Source: an uncultured Parafilimonas sp.
Lineage (GTDB): Bacteria; Bacteroidota; Bacteroidia; Chitinophagales; Chitinophagaceae
Direction of reading: 5' to 3'
Length of the DNA stretch: 43,256 bases
NCBI GenBank assembly: GCA_937892395.1
Contig: CALAGJ010000136.1
Coordinates: 1 to 43,256 of the forward strand
Shown piece by piece: positions 15,253 to 25,542 of this stretch (position 1 is the stretch's first letter; each line of letters opens with the position of its first letter). Below the pieces are notes generated by a model, which was not told the origin of the DNA, ran no database searches, and saw nothing but the letters and a program-made list of their open reading frames with translations. The position numbers and the translations under genes were made by a program.

Positions 15253-17604
15253 ATGAGACAGATTTATCCGATCCTTCTGAGCATGGTATTGTTTTCCATT
15301 AGTGCTAATGCACAAAATGTATTTACAGACAACTATGCCCCTGGTGTAACTTTTGTAGATTTTGGAGGCGCTACAAACACCATTTCTATTGATGCAACTA
15401 TGGCACAAAGCGGCACTTCTTCGTACAAAGCAATCGTACCTGCTGGAGGTTATACAGGTGGTGCTTTTTCAAATTCAACTCCGCAAAATCTTAGTGCTTA
15501 CAATTGTGTGAGCTTTTGGGTAAAAGGAAGTAAAGCAGCTACGCTGAATGTAGGCGGTTTGGGAAACAATGGTATTTCAGCAGCATTCTTTACAGAGTAT
15601 TACAATATTGCTGTTACTACCTCTTGGACGAAAGTAATTATACCCATACCTGATCCTGCAAAACTCACAAATGAAACTGGTATGTTTCATTGGGCAGAAG
15701 GCTCAGATGAGGGCACTTATACTTTATGGTTTGATGAAATAAAATATGAAAACCTAAACAGTTCCATCATAGGCACTCCTACTGCTGCTTTTGCAACGGA
15801 AACAATTGCCAAAGGAATTGGTGATACATTTTCACCAAATGGTGTTACCTGTTCATTTCCAGTAAATAGTGTAACTCAAACATTAAACCCATCCAAACTC
15901 TACTTTACTTTTTCCAGCTCAAATACAGCTGTGGCCACTTTTGATAATGCCACTGCAACAGGTACGGCCGTTGGTGCGGGTTCTTCAAATATAACTGGAG
16001 CCTTAGGCAGTACAGCAGCAGGTGGAGTATTAACTGTAAATGTAGCGGCAGCATCAGATCCAACTGTAGCAGCCCCATCTCCTACTCAAAGTGCTGCAAA
16101 TGTTATTTCAATGTTTAGCAATGCATACACTAATGTACCGGTAGATACATGGTCTGCAGTTTGGGATGCAGCAGATGTAGCAGATGTGCAAGTAGCAGGA
16201 AATGATACCAAGAAATATACTAACTTAAATTTCTGTGGTGTTGAATTTACATCTTCTCCCATAGATGCTACTAATATGGATTTTTATCACGCAGATATAT
16301 GGACTCCAAATGCAAGTTTCTTCAATGTAAAATTAGTTGACTTTGGAGCAAATGGCACATATGGCGGTGGTGATGATACAGAATCTGAACTTTCATTCAC
16401 ACCAGGCCTTAATAATTGGGTAAGTCTTGATATACCTTTATCTAATTTTACGGGTTTAGCATCAAGAGCACATCTTGCTCAAATGCTTTATGTATCAAAT
16501 GGCAGCAAAGTATATGTTGACAATGTATTCTATTATAAAACAGCAACATTGCCAACGGCAACATTATCTGGCACCGCTACAGTATGTCAAAATGCAGCTG
16601 CGCCAAGCGTAACTTTTACTGGTGCAAATGGTACTGCTCCATATACTTTTACTTATAAAATAAATGGTGGTGCAAACCTTACTGCTACTACCACATCTGG
16701 CAACTCTGTAAATGTGGCTGCATCAACTGCTACTGCTGGCTCATTTGTGTATAGTTTAGTAAGTGTAAAGGATGCCACAAATGCATCTCAAACACAAACT
16801 GGCAGCGCTACCATAACTGTGAATGCTCTGCCTACGGCAACAATTACTGCATCTGGCGCTACAACAAATGTATGTCCAGGTAAAACTGTTACACTCACAG
16901 CAAATACTAGTACGAGCTATTTGTGGAGTACAGGAGCTACTACAAAAAGCATAGTGGTAAGTGCAGCAGGTTCATATAACGTAACGGTAACAAATGCAAA
17001 TGGATGTAGTAAAACATCTGCCAATACGGTAGTAACTTATTTAGGCTGTGCAAAACCAACTGGTTTAACGTCCACTAATGTTACCAGTACAAGTGCAAAG
17101 CTTAACTGGACTGCGGTAACTTGTGCTGTGGGTTATCAGTACGAAATACGCAAAGGAACATCTGGTGCATTTACACCTGCACAAACTACAGGTATTTCTA
17201 AAACTGTTACTGGTCTTATGTCAGGTTCTTTATATCAGTGGAGAGTTATTACTGCTTGTAAAATCAATCCTGATACTATTACAAGTCCAGGATATTCTAC
17301 TGTGGCTTCATTTACTACTGCTGCGGCTCCATCAGCATTAGCAGGAGTAAAAAATATGAGTGTTTATCCAAATCCAAGCAATGGTAAATTTGAGGTGAGC
17401 ATTCAGGCACAGAATAAAACAGATAAAGCAATTATAACAATTTCAACATTAATGGGTAAGGCTTTGGCTACCTATACAGCTACTAACAATAATGGTGCAA
17501 TCAATTTGCAAATTATTAATAATCAGCTGCCTGGTGGTACATATATGATTAGCTACCAAGTGGGTCAGGAAGTTGGAAATATGATATTAAATATAAATCA
17601 ATAA
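15253..17604 (+). CDS. Secreted T9SS cargo protein with carbohydrate-binding-like and FN3 domains
   Basis: A 783-residue protein with signal peptide MRQIYPILLSMVLFSISANAQ. Residues about 25-180 look like a galactose-binding-type jelly roll (SYKAIVPAGGYTGGAF, VSFWVKG, YTLWFDEIKYEN). A bacterial Ig-like stretch follows (LYFTFSSSNTAVATFDNATATGTAVGAG), then a second jelly roll (about 290-435), Ig/SprB-like repeats with paired cysteines (435-600), and a fibronectin type III domain (about 605-695). The end (VYPNPSNGKFEVSI ... GTYMISYQVG) is the type A C-terminal sorting domain that directs export through the type IX system. It is likely cell-surface or secreted, perhaps glycan-binding. No catalytic motif was recognised. 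Confidence 0.9.
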   Translation: MRQIYPILLSMVLFSISANAQNVFTDNYAPGVTFVDFGGATNTISIDATMAQSGTSSYKAIVPAGGYTGGAFSNSTPQNLSAYNCVSFWVKGSKAATLNVGGLGNNGISAAFFTEYYNIAVTTSWTKVIIPIPDPAKLTNETGMFHWAEGSDEGTYTLWFDEIKYENLNSSIIGTPTAAFATETIAKGIGDTFSPNGVTCSFPVNSVTQTLNPSKLYFTFSSSNTAVATFDNATATGTAVGAGSSNITGALGSTAAGGVLTVNVAAASDPTVAAPSPTQSAANVISMFSNAYTNVPVDTWSAVWDAADVADVQVAGNDTKKYTNLNFCGVEFTSSPIDATNMDFYHADIWTPNASFFNVKLVDFGANGTYGGGDDTESELSFTPGLNNWVSLDIPLSNFTGLASRAHLAQMLYVSNGSKVYVDNVFYYKTATLPTATLSGTATVCQNAAAPSVTFTGANGTAPYTFTYKINGGANLTATTTSGNSVNVAASTATAGSFVYSLVSVKDATNASQTQTGSATITVNALPTATITASGATTNVCPGKTVTLTANTSTSYLWSTGATTKSIVVSAAGSYNVTVTNANGCSKTSANTVVTYLGCAKPTGLTSTNVTSTSAKLNWTAVTCAVGYQYEIRKGTSGAFTPAQTTGISKTVTGLMSGSLYQWRVITACKINPDTITSPGYSTVASFTTAAAPSALAGVKNMSVYPNPSNGKFEVSIQAQNKTDKAIITISTLMGKALATYTATNNNGAINLQIINNQLPGGTYMISYQVGQEVGNMILNINQ

Positions 17605-17626
17605 ATATAGTACCCCCCCTTTGTTT

Positions 17627-17655
17627 AGGCTGCCTCAAAAGGGCGGCCTTTTTTT
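17627..17655 (+). terminator. Intrinsic terminator of the T9SS protein gene
   Basis: The stem AGGCTGCC pairs with GGCGGCCT (one G-T wobble) around a TCAAAAG loop and is followed by seven T or more. It lies 22 bases after the stop codon. Confidence 0.85.
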
Positions 17656-17945
17656 GGTTAAATGAGAGTAATATATTTGTTTGTATTCCTAACATTATTA
17701 AAAAAATCAACTATTTAAAGTTGAATAAATATTGGGCGATTACTTTTCAAACTAAAAAAATCATAAGAACTATATAGTGAAAAATCAACAAAAATGTTAT
17801 CAAATAAAATATGTAGAAACTACAAGCCTGCCAAAAATTATATCTTAGAAAAATTCATTTAGTACAATTTTCTTCTACAAAAAATGACATCAAGCACCAA
17901 GTTTTTTTCCAAATCTCCTTGACAACGACAAGTACAAAATCAACT
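17656..17945. other. Non-coding gap, no recognised feature
   Basis: About 290 bases between convergent transcription units. An isolated TATATTTG at 17672-17679 has no gene after it. Nothing else was seen. Confidence 0.5.
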
Positions 17946-17975
17946 AAAAAAGGCACCACTTATGGGGGTGCCTTT
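17946..17975 (-). terminator. Intrinsic terminator of the tandem barrel-like genes
   Basis: On the minus strand AAAGGCACC and GGTGCCTTT form a nine-pair stem followed by a T-run. It lies 27 bases beyond the stop of the gene at 18003. Confidence 0.85.
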
Positions 17976-18002
17976 ACCATATTTTGCTTGTTTAAATATC
18001 TT

Positions 18003-18488
18003 CTAAAACGTATATCGAACTGAAATCCCACCCCATCCAGCTTCGAGATAGTTATATCCTGTAAAATTGTATGATGGCTGCCAGTCAGCACTTAAATTTA
18101 CAGGTGCTCCGGTAAACTTAAAATCAAGACCGAGTACACCATCAACCCCAATGGTGGTGTTATGGTTTTTATTAGGATTATCTATTTTCCATTGACTGTT
18201 ATAAGCCCCGATATGCCCACCGTAACCTGCATACCACTTCAATCCATCTACCCCATTAATATTGCCATGAAATTCATAAAGACCAGTAAACCTATACCCA
18301 TCCTCCCATAAATAAAGTAAACCCTCAATGGCTCGGTCATCTTGTAAAAAATGCTTTACTGTTAAACCGGAAGGGTAAAATTTAATTCCGACTGCGGTTG
18401 TATAGTCGCTGCCAAGATTTTGAGCTTTTAGATTTGTAACTGTTGCAGATGCAAATACAAGTATAAAAATTGTTTTTAGTTTGTTCAT
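18003..18488 (-). CDS. Small outer-membrane barrel-like protein, paralogue A
   Basis: A 161-residue exported protein with signal peptide MNKLKTIFILVFASATVTNLKAQ. The mature chain shows alternating hydrophobic strands rich in Gly, Tyr and Trp and ends in WGGISVRYTF, a C-terminal phenylalanine typical of outer-membrane beta-barrels. It aligns with the next gene upstream over the C-terminal half: GVLGLDFKF...SADWQPS...WGGISVRY against GILGLQYAF...INWQPG...FGGITIQY. The two genes are 18 bases apart and share one terminator, so they are a duplicated pair in one operon. Molecular function is unknown. Confidence 0.8.
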   Translation of the reverse strand: MNKLKTIFILVFASATVTNLKAQNLGSDYTTAVGIKFYPSGLTVKHFLQDDRAIEGLLYLWEDGYRFTGLYEFHGNINGVDGLKWYAGYGGHIGAYNSQWKIDNPNKNHNTTIGVDGVLGLDFKFTGAPVNLSADWQPSYNFTGYNYLEAGWGGISVRYTF

Positions 18489-18506
18489 ATTTATTATTAG
18501 ATTTTA

Positions 18507-18974
18507 TTAACGCTTTAATATATATTGAATTGTAATTCCTCCAAAGGAAGATTGAACAGCAGATTTTCCAACCAAACTTATGCCCGGCTGCCAATTTATT
18601 CCAGCAGACAAAGGTATTTGCGGAAAGGCATATTGAAGCCCCAAAATTCCGCTTAAACCAAAGCCCAATCCGGCTGTATTTTCTTTTCCATTCAGTGATT
18701 TATTCCATAATGCTTGTACTCCGGGGCCTGCAAACCAGTTTAATTCTGGCGTATTTTCAAAACTCCTAAAATGAAAACTATAATACCCCCCCAAGCTGTA
18801 ATTACTACGATCTATCCGAGCAAAAACATCTATAGTGTTCTGTTCAGTTAGATATTGTGAATAGTAAGCCGATATATCAAATGGAAATTGAAGGCCCAAG
18901 GCTTGTTTATACTGGGTTTGAGCAGTTACATTTATCCCATAGCACATACATATTAAACAAATTATATATTTCAT
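18507..18974 (-). CDS. Small outer-membrane barrel-like protein, paralogue B
   Basis: A 155-residue exported protein with signal peptide MKYIICLICMCYGINVTAQ. It is built like its downstream neighbour: short strands such as YSLGGYYSFHFRSF, NWFAGPGVQALW, and GLSGILGLQYAFPQIPLSAGINWQPG, ending in FGGITIQYILKR. It lacks the terminal phenylalanine seen in paralogue A and has two extra basic residues there. It is the first gene of the two-gene unit. No named family was recognised; an outer-membrane location is inferred from strand pattern and signal peptide. Confidence 0.78.
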   Translation of the reverse strand: MKYIICLICMCYGINVTAQTQYKQALGLQFPFDISAYYSQYLTEQNTIDVFARIDRSNYSLGGYYSFHFRSFENTPELNWFAGPGVQALWNKSLNGKENTAGLGFGLSGILGLQYAFPQIPLSAGINWQPGISLVGKSAVQSSFGGITIQYILKR

Positions 18975-19260
18975 TTACTCTTTTCCAATTAGGCTTTTTA
19001 CTTATCTACCATTAGCATGAAACGTACCAAAGGAGCATTTATGATTTTGAACTATAAAAAAATATTTTATCTCCATTTCTTATAAGACAAAAACAGGTAA
19101 TGAAAATCATCATAAATCAACATGCAGTCACACAGATTTCCATCTCAATTAAATGACAAAAATTAGTTCAAAATATTTCAAAAAAAAGTTTCCCTTTCAT
19201 GTCAAAATGGACTACTCTATACAGGATTAAAAAGCAGTTTGCAAACTTATAAATCCATTC

Positions 19261-22200
19261 CTATTCATTTACATTTACGTTTATACCTGCACTATGGCTT
19301 GTAAATTCCGGTGCATAATAACACTGTATAGTGGCTGTTCCGTTTGAAAACGTACCACTTTGCGCTGCACGCAATGTGTATTCAAAAACATAAGTTCCTT
19401 TTGATAAAAAATTTATAAAGAAATCTGTAGATGCATCTTTTACACTTTCATAATAGCCTAATCCATCTTGCCACTTATAATTACTCAGCACACTTATCGG
19501 TTCCAGTGCGGCTGCACGCATATCTTTTAACAGCAAATACTCCATATCCCTATCACTGCGCAGCTCAATGCGCACTATCACTTTATCACCAATTTGAATG
19601 GCTTCGCCATCAAGTAAAGGTGTTATTTTGATGCCAGCATCCGTATTTTTTTCTATAAATAATTGCTTCTTCAAACTCAAGGGAGTTTCAGCCGGAGTTA
19701 TTTTATCTAAGTCCTCAAAAAATTGCCAATATACTGCACCAAATGATGGAGCCGCAAATGATTTATTGGTTTCGTTATTGTGTATGTTGAGTTTGATAGT
19801 ACCCATATCATTACTGATTTCTTTGCCATCAAATCTTTGTTTCAAATAGCCGGTGCCTACCTCAGCTGCTGTAGCAATTTTTTTACTCCCTAAGGATATA
19901 TCCACACTTGCTTTTATCTGCAATAAAGCTGTAGGTGAACTGATCAAAGCATAGCAAGCATCGGCAGTGGCACGTGTCGTTTTCCAATTATTCGTTTGCT
20001 TATTTCTGATCAGCCAGGCTTGTAAATCATTTGCATATTGCAGGTAGTTAATGTTTTGTTCATACTGATACATTTCATTAAATAGACTGATAACAAGTGC
20101 CTGTTGCTCTATCGGATTTTCATACCAATAATATCCATTTCGGCCATTCTTAAAATACATTCCTGCTGCCTGATTTTCAACTGCATTTTCCACTATTGAT
20201 GGAATGATTTTTTTTAACGTCCATTCTTTATCATTACCCCTATACAATATGAATGCAGACAATGCCTTCATATAAATAGATTGCTGTGCCCAGTATGTTT
20301 TACATTGATCATAATAATAGCTGAAAGCCTTTGTCGTATTTGCTTTATCTGTAAAGAAGCTACGCATGTACAAATATTGTATTTGAACGCTTCCTGTATT
20401 ATTCTGTTTTAAATCAGATTTGTATTTTAATAAATTGTCATAATCATTTTGTATTTGCTGATCTAAATAAACAATGGCAGCATTTGCTATTTCCTGTAAT
20501 GCATCTCTGGTATTATTATCTAAAGTCTGAAGTGCAAATAATCTTCCGATTCCAGTCACGATATATTGTGTCATGTATCGATCTTCATAACCTCCTTTCA
20601 TCCATGCAAATGCACCATTTGGCAATTGCCATTCTCGGAGCCGGGCAGGCAAATCAACATTAGCTTGATGCAGATTTTCATCTGACAATAAATGAGCAAC
20701 TCTTTTTTTCTGAGCAGATTCCTGCAAAGCATCCATTATCCAGGGTGTTTCCTCCAGAATGAGTTGTTTAAGTGCTTCATTCTTTTCCAAATTGCTTTGA
20801 AGAGCAGCGGTATCAACAGTTTTCCATGTATTGATTACATCCTTTATTGCCGGATTATTTTTTAATGTGTATTGTGCAAGCGTATTGATGTAGAGTTTAT
20901 TAAAAATGCCTTCGGCACAAATTGGTTCTGTTTCATTCATATATGGAATGGCCTGCACCACATACCATGCTGGATTAGTAGTGTATTCAATGGTGAGGCT
21001 TTGATGAGTAAGTGATGGCGACTGATTATTGCTCAGCTTTTCAAAATTATAAGTCTTGCTTGAATTGCCACGCACATATAATGGTAATGATTCTGTTACA
21101 AGCATACGGTTGCTAAGTACTGGCAAAGTATTTTCCTCACCATCCGTATAACTTAGCTCTGTTGAACTGCCAGGCACTATGCCTGATACTTTAATTGTAA
21201 CAGGTCTTGTACTATTATATGGAATAACAATGGGAAATTTGAGTGCAAAGCTTTGGCCAGCTTCTACAGTAAAATATTGATTAGGAATGGCATTTTGAAA
21301 AATTCCATCCACCGGCTCATTTGTTATGGCATCCAAGAGTGATAATACTGCTGTGCCAGTAAATGAGGTGTCAGATAGATTGCTAATTTTAACATGCAAA
21401 TCCATTTGATCTCCTTCTCTAAAAAACCGTGGCAACTGTGGCTGTACCATCAATTCTTTTTGCGTTATAGATACGGCTTCTTTATAGGCAAATGCCAGGT
21501 CTTTGTTGTGTGCAAGTAGAAACCATTTCCATTGCGTTAATGCCTCGGGCATTGTAAATTCAAACCGATAATCTCCATTTTCATTTGCATATACCTCTGG
21601 CAAAAAGAATGCAGTTTCATTAAAGTTTTTTCTGAGGGAAATATTGGCAGGGTTAGATGTTTTATTGCCTTCGGCAATGTCTTCTTGCTCCTTTACTTCC
21701 TCATCCTTTACAATTGTTGGAGGAGTAAATTTTACACTCCTCCCATTATCATCTTCCCTTGCTTCAACTGGTGCTGGTGCTCCTGATACTGCTGCTTCTG
21801 CTTGTAGAAGTTGGTCTCCTTTTCGCCTCCTCATTGCACCACCGGTGCCACCATAATATCCGTCAGCATAGATGAAAGATTGGGCGTCAGTTAATAGCCT
21901 GTCATAATTTGTAAAATATGCTTCACCTGGTTCAGCTAAATAGTTTTCACTTGCATTGGCTATGGCAAAATTTCCATTGTTTGAAAAATAATTTGAAACG
22001 CTATAACTGGGCCATAGTGCAGGTTTCTGCCAGCTATGTGGTGCAAATGCATCTAAGCTTGCATCATACATGGCAGTGAGTAATTCTGCAGTTGCAGTTG
22101 TGCTTTTATCATCTTTTATTGTTATGCTCCATTGCTCTTTACTGCCAGGCAATGTTTTATTTCTGTAGCTACTTATTTCCATTTTCAAATCATGGCTGCT

Positions 22201-25200
22201 ATCGGGTATATTCACTTGCATACTGCCAGTATAAAATCGATTATGTTTTACAAATGCATAACACAAACCCCCGGCTTTTGCAGGAGTAGGCACAGCAAGA
22301 TTGAAAGTTTTTTTACCATTTGTAATGTTGCTATAAACAAAGTTGCTTTTCGAATCAATACCAGGCCCCGCCAGCATAGTGCTTTCTACTACATAAACAT
22401 TCTGCGAAGCAGAATTGATCATCAAACTTCCAGCATCCAATGCATGTCCAGTTTGCTGTACAGGAAACTCCCACAAATATTTTTTTAAAGGCATTTTGTT
22501 GGCAGCGGCATCATACAGCGCTATCACAGATTTATTAATGATAGTATGTCCCTCTTTGTCTTTGGCAGTGGCTATACAGATATAATAACCAGTTGATAAT
22601 TTCGAAGCAATATTTACACTATTATTTGTGCCGGTTTGAAAGGTGGTTGAATATACCTCGCTTCCTTGTTTCCACGTCAAAGGATTTTGCTCATCATCAT
22701 AATCATCATTGGGAAAGTTCTTAAGATATTCCTGTCTGTTCATTACAAATACATCTGGCCTACTCCACAATCTTTCTCTTATCAAACGACTTGGAGGCGT
22801 TAATTGGATTAATTTCAGATCTACAGATGCAGGTATTTTTTCTCCACTAAAATTTGTGGTATTAACCCCTATTGATTTAAAGCTATTAATGTCTGCTTCA
22901 CTTGGTATAGATAATTCAATTTTCATGGATGTATAACCTAATGAAATAGCAGTGCTAACATCCCTTGTTTCCCCTGCATTGTCGGTCACATTTGCACTGA
23001 TATCAAAATGAAAAACAGGTTCATTTTTTTGATCAACAGATTTATCTGCTTGCGCAATGAAAGTAATTTGAAATGCACCATTTTTATCTGTTTGCACAAT
23101 GCCATGTGCCATCTGCTGCATGCCACCACTTGGGCCCGGCCATCTGCTCCAAAGCCAATCATAAATATATCTTGTATTTCTATTTACGGTATATGAAACC
23201 CTTGCCCCATCTATCTTATTGCCTGCATACCCTTCTACTTTGCCGGATAAAATAACTGTATCTCCTAAACGATAATCGCTTTTTATTGTATCAAATTGTA
23301 CAAAAAATGTTGGTCTTTTATATTCTTCCACATTAAAATCAGCATTGCCGATAAATGAGACTATTTCAATCGTAAACCTTCCTGTAAGTGCAGATTTTGG
23401 CAATTGGAATTTACCATTGATGCTACTGTATTCATTCAAAGAAACTGCTATGGTATCTAATGCCTTTCCATTTACATCTTTTAGCACAACCGATAGCGGG
23501 CTCTCCCATTGAAGTGGAGCAGGTTTATCATTAGATTTGTGTTGTGTTACTCCAATCGCTTTGAAATAAACAAATTGACCAGGTCTGTAAATACTTCTGT
23601 CTGTATAAAAAATGAATCTGCTATTTTTCTGAATATCAATATCTGGTGCCACTTCATTGGTTCTTGTATAATTAAATACATTGCTCCTGCTAATAAGTTG
23701 ATCATTTTTAGTAGTGAAAGTGAGCCTGAATCCATTGTAATTATTCTCAGATACAGGCATCGTAAAATGGCCTTTTGTATCTGTTATTTTATTGGCTACG
23801 TTTACATAATGTTCTCCTTGTCTATTGAAGTCCCACAGGCGTTGTTCTATCTTTACTTTTACTCCTTCCATAGGCTGACCTGTGTTACGATGCAATACAA
23901 AATAATCTACACCCTGGCTGATGAAACTTATAGCACTAACATCAATATACTGTGCCGAGAGTTTATCTGTAACCGGATTAAATTGTTTTCCTGTACTGCT
24001 CAAGATAATATAAGTGCCTGATGGCAATGCATCAATTTTTATTTCAGTAGTATGCTGTTGTAAGTCTTTCGTATCTGGTAGAGATTGATTAACGCTTCGC
24101 AATGGTTTCAAGCTTGCAATGCGCTGCCAGTAAGACTCTTCCCAATTGTTTTCATTGACGTCTTCCTGCTTATTTATTTTGATAATACGGATATATGCAG
24201 TAGTAATATTTTTAAAAGCCATCTTCATTCTAAACGGAAGATTAGGTAAATTGATTTGTTCTGCCTCCGTACTAATATGTTTTGCATCAATAGATTGCGA
24301 TAAATTTTTCAGTTTTATTTGGCCCTCATTATTACTATCAATATCAACGATTTGTTTTGCAGCAATTTGTTTTACAGTGAGATATGCATAACGGTGAGCA
24401 GTATCCCCAAAAGGGTTATAAGTATCCCCTTTTGATTTATATGATTCTGCTATATAAAACCAAGCCAAGCTGCTTCTTTTTGTGTCAGGATAATTTGTAG
24501 TTATGGATTCAAGTGCTTTTAGATATAGTGCATCCTTATCATCAATGATGGCATTTTGATAGACCCAGGTAATGCGGTCAAGATCAGCATCTACAAATGC
24601 ATCATGTTGTTCATCATAAATATGATACGCTAATAACTGCTGATAGAGTTGCAATGCAATGAGATGTGCATTTGAAGTATCCATACTTGAAAAACGGTGT
24701 TGTATAAAACCTGCTGCATTTGTAAGGGCAGCGGCATCGTCCATTTCAAAAGCATATTCAGGTTTATTGTTATTCGAAATACCCGATTTAAAATATTCCA
24801 AAGCAGTATAAGCCAGGAGGTCATATAGCGTAGGTCTAAGTTCTCTTGAATTTCCTTCTTGTATGATGGATTCATAAGAATCAAGTTTTATTTTTTGTAA
24901 TGCAGCCGCAGGCTGCAATGCCTGTAAATATTGCTTTGTAATGGAAGCATGAAAATCATTTTCAGACCATGTGCTGATATCTTCTTTTAAGAAATTGAAG
25001 GTTTCGCTTCGCTGATAAAAGCGCCAGTTATTTTCATAATAATAGCGTTGTAAAATAGCAGCCTGCTGGCAGTGAATAATACTTTGCTGCGCAATGGAAA
25101 AGGATTGCTGCAAGGCGGTATCCCAGCGTTTGTATTGGGCATTGATATCATTTTCTGTAATATTGTTTTCAATATATTGTAAGTACAATAATGCCTTTAC

Positions 25201-25398
25201 TGTCTGAGCCTCAGCATGTTGATTAGTTGCATAAGAATAGATTTCATTTACAATGCTTAGGGCCGTTTCAGGCTTGCTCTCAATGGTCAGCAATGAGTCT
25301 GCAAGTTTCCATTGTTGGTCATAATATGTATCTTGTTGGGCATGCATGATTATAAAACTACTTAAAGCCAAAAAGGCTGTGAAAAATATTTTTTTCAA
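19261..25398 (-). CDS. Alpha-2-macroglobulin-family protein with degenerate thioester motif
   Basis: A 2045-residue exported protein with signal peptide MKKIFFTAFLALSSFIIMHAQ and no lipobox. Residues 25-400 are mostly helical, resembling the N-terminal extension of Bacteroidota homologues. An MG2-type domain includes SIYRPGQFVYFKAIGV near residue 605. A low-complexity stretch at about 1175-1250 (MRRRKGDQ, then APAPVEARED, then acidic) is a plausible bait region. The alpha-2-macroglobulin core follows (NFNETAFFLPEV...FTMPEALTQWKW). At residues 1494-1497 the sequence is CAEG where thioester members have CxEQ, so the glutamine partner is missing and a thioester is not expected. A helical toroid and final beta domain follow. 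Likely a periplasmic protease-trapping or structural protein. Confidence 0.93.
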   Translation of the reverse strand: MKKIFFTAFLALSSFIIMHAQQDTYYDQQWKLADSLLTIESKPETALSIVNEIYSYATNQHAEAQTVKALLYLQYIENNITENDINAQYKRWDTALQQSFSIAQQSIIHCQQAAILQRYYYENNWRFYQRSETFNFLKEDISTWSENDFHASITKQYLQALQPAAALQKIKLDSYESIIQEGNSRELRPTLYDLLAYTALEYFKSGISNNNKPEYAFEMDDAAALTNAAGFIQHRFSSMDTSNAHLIALQLYQQLLAYHIYDEQHDAFVDADLDRITWVYQNAIIDDKDALYLKALESITTNYPDTKRSSLAWFYIAESYKSKGDTYNPFGDTAHRYAYLTVKQIAAKQIVDIDSNNEGQIKLKNLSQSIDAKHISTEAEQINLPNLPFRMKMAFKNITTAYIRIIKINKQEDVNENNWEESYWQRIASLKPLRSVNQSLPDTKDLQQHTTEIKIDALPSGTYIILSSTGKQFNPVTDKLSAQYIDVSAISFISQGVDYFVLHRNTGQPMEGVKVKIEQRLWDFNRQGEHYVNVANKITDTKGHFTMPVSENNYNGFRLTFTTKNDQLISRSNVFNYTRTNEVAPDIDIQKNSRFIFYTDRSIYRPGQFVYFKAIGVTQHKSNDKPAPLQWESPLSVVLKDVNGKALDTIAVSLNEYSSINGKFQLPKSALTGRFTIEIVSFIGNADFNVEEYKRPTFFVQFDTIKSDYRLGDTVILSGKVEGYAGNKIDGARVSYTVNRNTRYIYDWLWSRWPGPSGGMQQMAHGIVQTDKNGAFQITFIAQADKSVDQKNEPVFHFDISANVTDNAGETRDVSTAISLGYTSMKIELSIPSEADINSFKSIGVNTTNFSGEKIPASVDLKLIQLTPPSRLIRERLWSRPDVFVMNRQEYLKNFPNDDYDDEQNPLTWKQGSEVYSTTFQTGTNNSVNIASKLSTGYYICIATAKDKEGHTIINKSVIALYDAAANKMPLKKYLWEFPVQQTGHALDAGSLMINSASQNVYVVESTMLAGPGIDSKSNFVYSNITNGKKTFNLAVPTPAKAGGLCYAFVKHNRFYTGSMQVNIPDSSHDLKMEISSYRNKTLPGSKEQWSITIKDDKSTTATAELLTAMYDASLDAFAPHSWQKPALWPSYSVSNYFSNNGNFAIANASENYLAEPGEAYFTNYDRLLTDAQSFIYADGYYGGTGGAMRRRKGDQLLQAEAAVSGAPAPVEAREDDNGRSVKFTPPTIVKDEEVKEQEDIAEGNKTSNPANISLRKNFNETAFFLPEVYANENGDYRFEFTMPEALTQWKWFLLAHNKDLAFAYKEAVSITQKELMVQPQLPRFFREGDQMDLHVKISNLSDTSFTGTAVLSLLDAITNEPVDGIFQNAIPNQYFTVEAGQSFALKFPIVIPYNSTRPVTIKVSGIVPGSSTELSYTDGEENTLPVLSNRMLVTESLPLYVRGNSSKTYNFEKLSNNQSPSLTHQSLTIEYTTNPAWYVVQAIPYMNETEPICAEGIFNKLYINTLAQYTLKNNPAIKDVINTWKTVDTAALQSNLEKNEALKQLILEETPWIMDALQESAQKKRVAHLLSDENLHQANVDLPARLREWQLPNGAFAWMKGGYEDRYMTQYIVTGIGRLFALQTLDNNTRDALQEIANAAIVYLDQQIQNDYDNLLKYKSDLKQNNTGSVQIQYLYMRSFFTDKANTTKAFSYYYDQCKTYWAQQSIYMKALSAFILYRGNDKEWTLKKIIPSIVENAVENQAAGMYFKNGRNGYYWYENPIEQQALVISLFNEMYQYEQNINYLQYANDLQAWLIRNKQTNNWKTTRATADACYALISSPTALLQIKASVDISLGSKKIATAAEVGTGYLKQRFDGKEISNDMGTIKLNIHNNETNKSFAAPSFGAVYWQFFEDLDKITPAETPLSLKKQLFIEKNTDAGIKITPLLDGEAIQIGDKVIVRIELRSDRDMEYLLLKDMRAAALEPISVLSNYKWQDGLGYYESVKDASTDFFINFLSKGTYVFEYTLRAAQSGTFSNGTATIQCYYAPEFTSHSAGINVNVNE

Positions 25399-25420
25399 TG
25401 CTTAAAATTTAAGATAAGAG

Positions 25421-25428
25421 CAAATATA
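25421..25428 (-). promoter_or_regulatory. Putative -7 element (TATATTTG) for the alpha-2-macroglobulin gene
   Basis: Exact TAnnTTTG on the minus strand, 22 bases before the ATG at 25398. No good -33 TTG was found. Confidence 0.45.
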
Positions 25429-25542
25429 GCAGATAGAAAATGCCATGCCGATTTGAGCACTATTATTACGTGAAACTGAGAAGCCAATCATTTTATTTGA
25501 TATATATATAAGCGGCTAATCACCTCATTTGATTGTTTATGC

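Noticed and set aside
17672..17679. Exact TATATTTG promoter-like element
   Set aside because: No gene follows it before the convergent unit. Chance occurrence is expected in AT-rich DNA.
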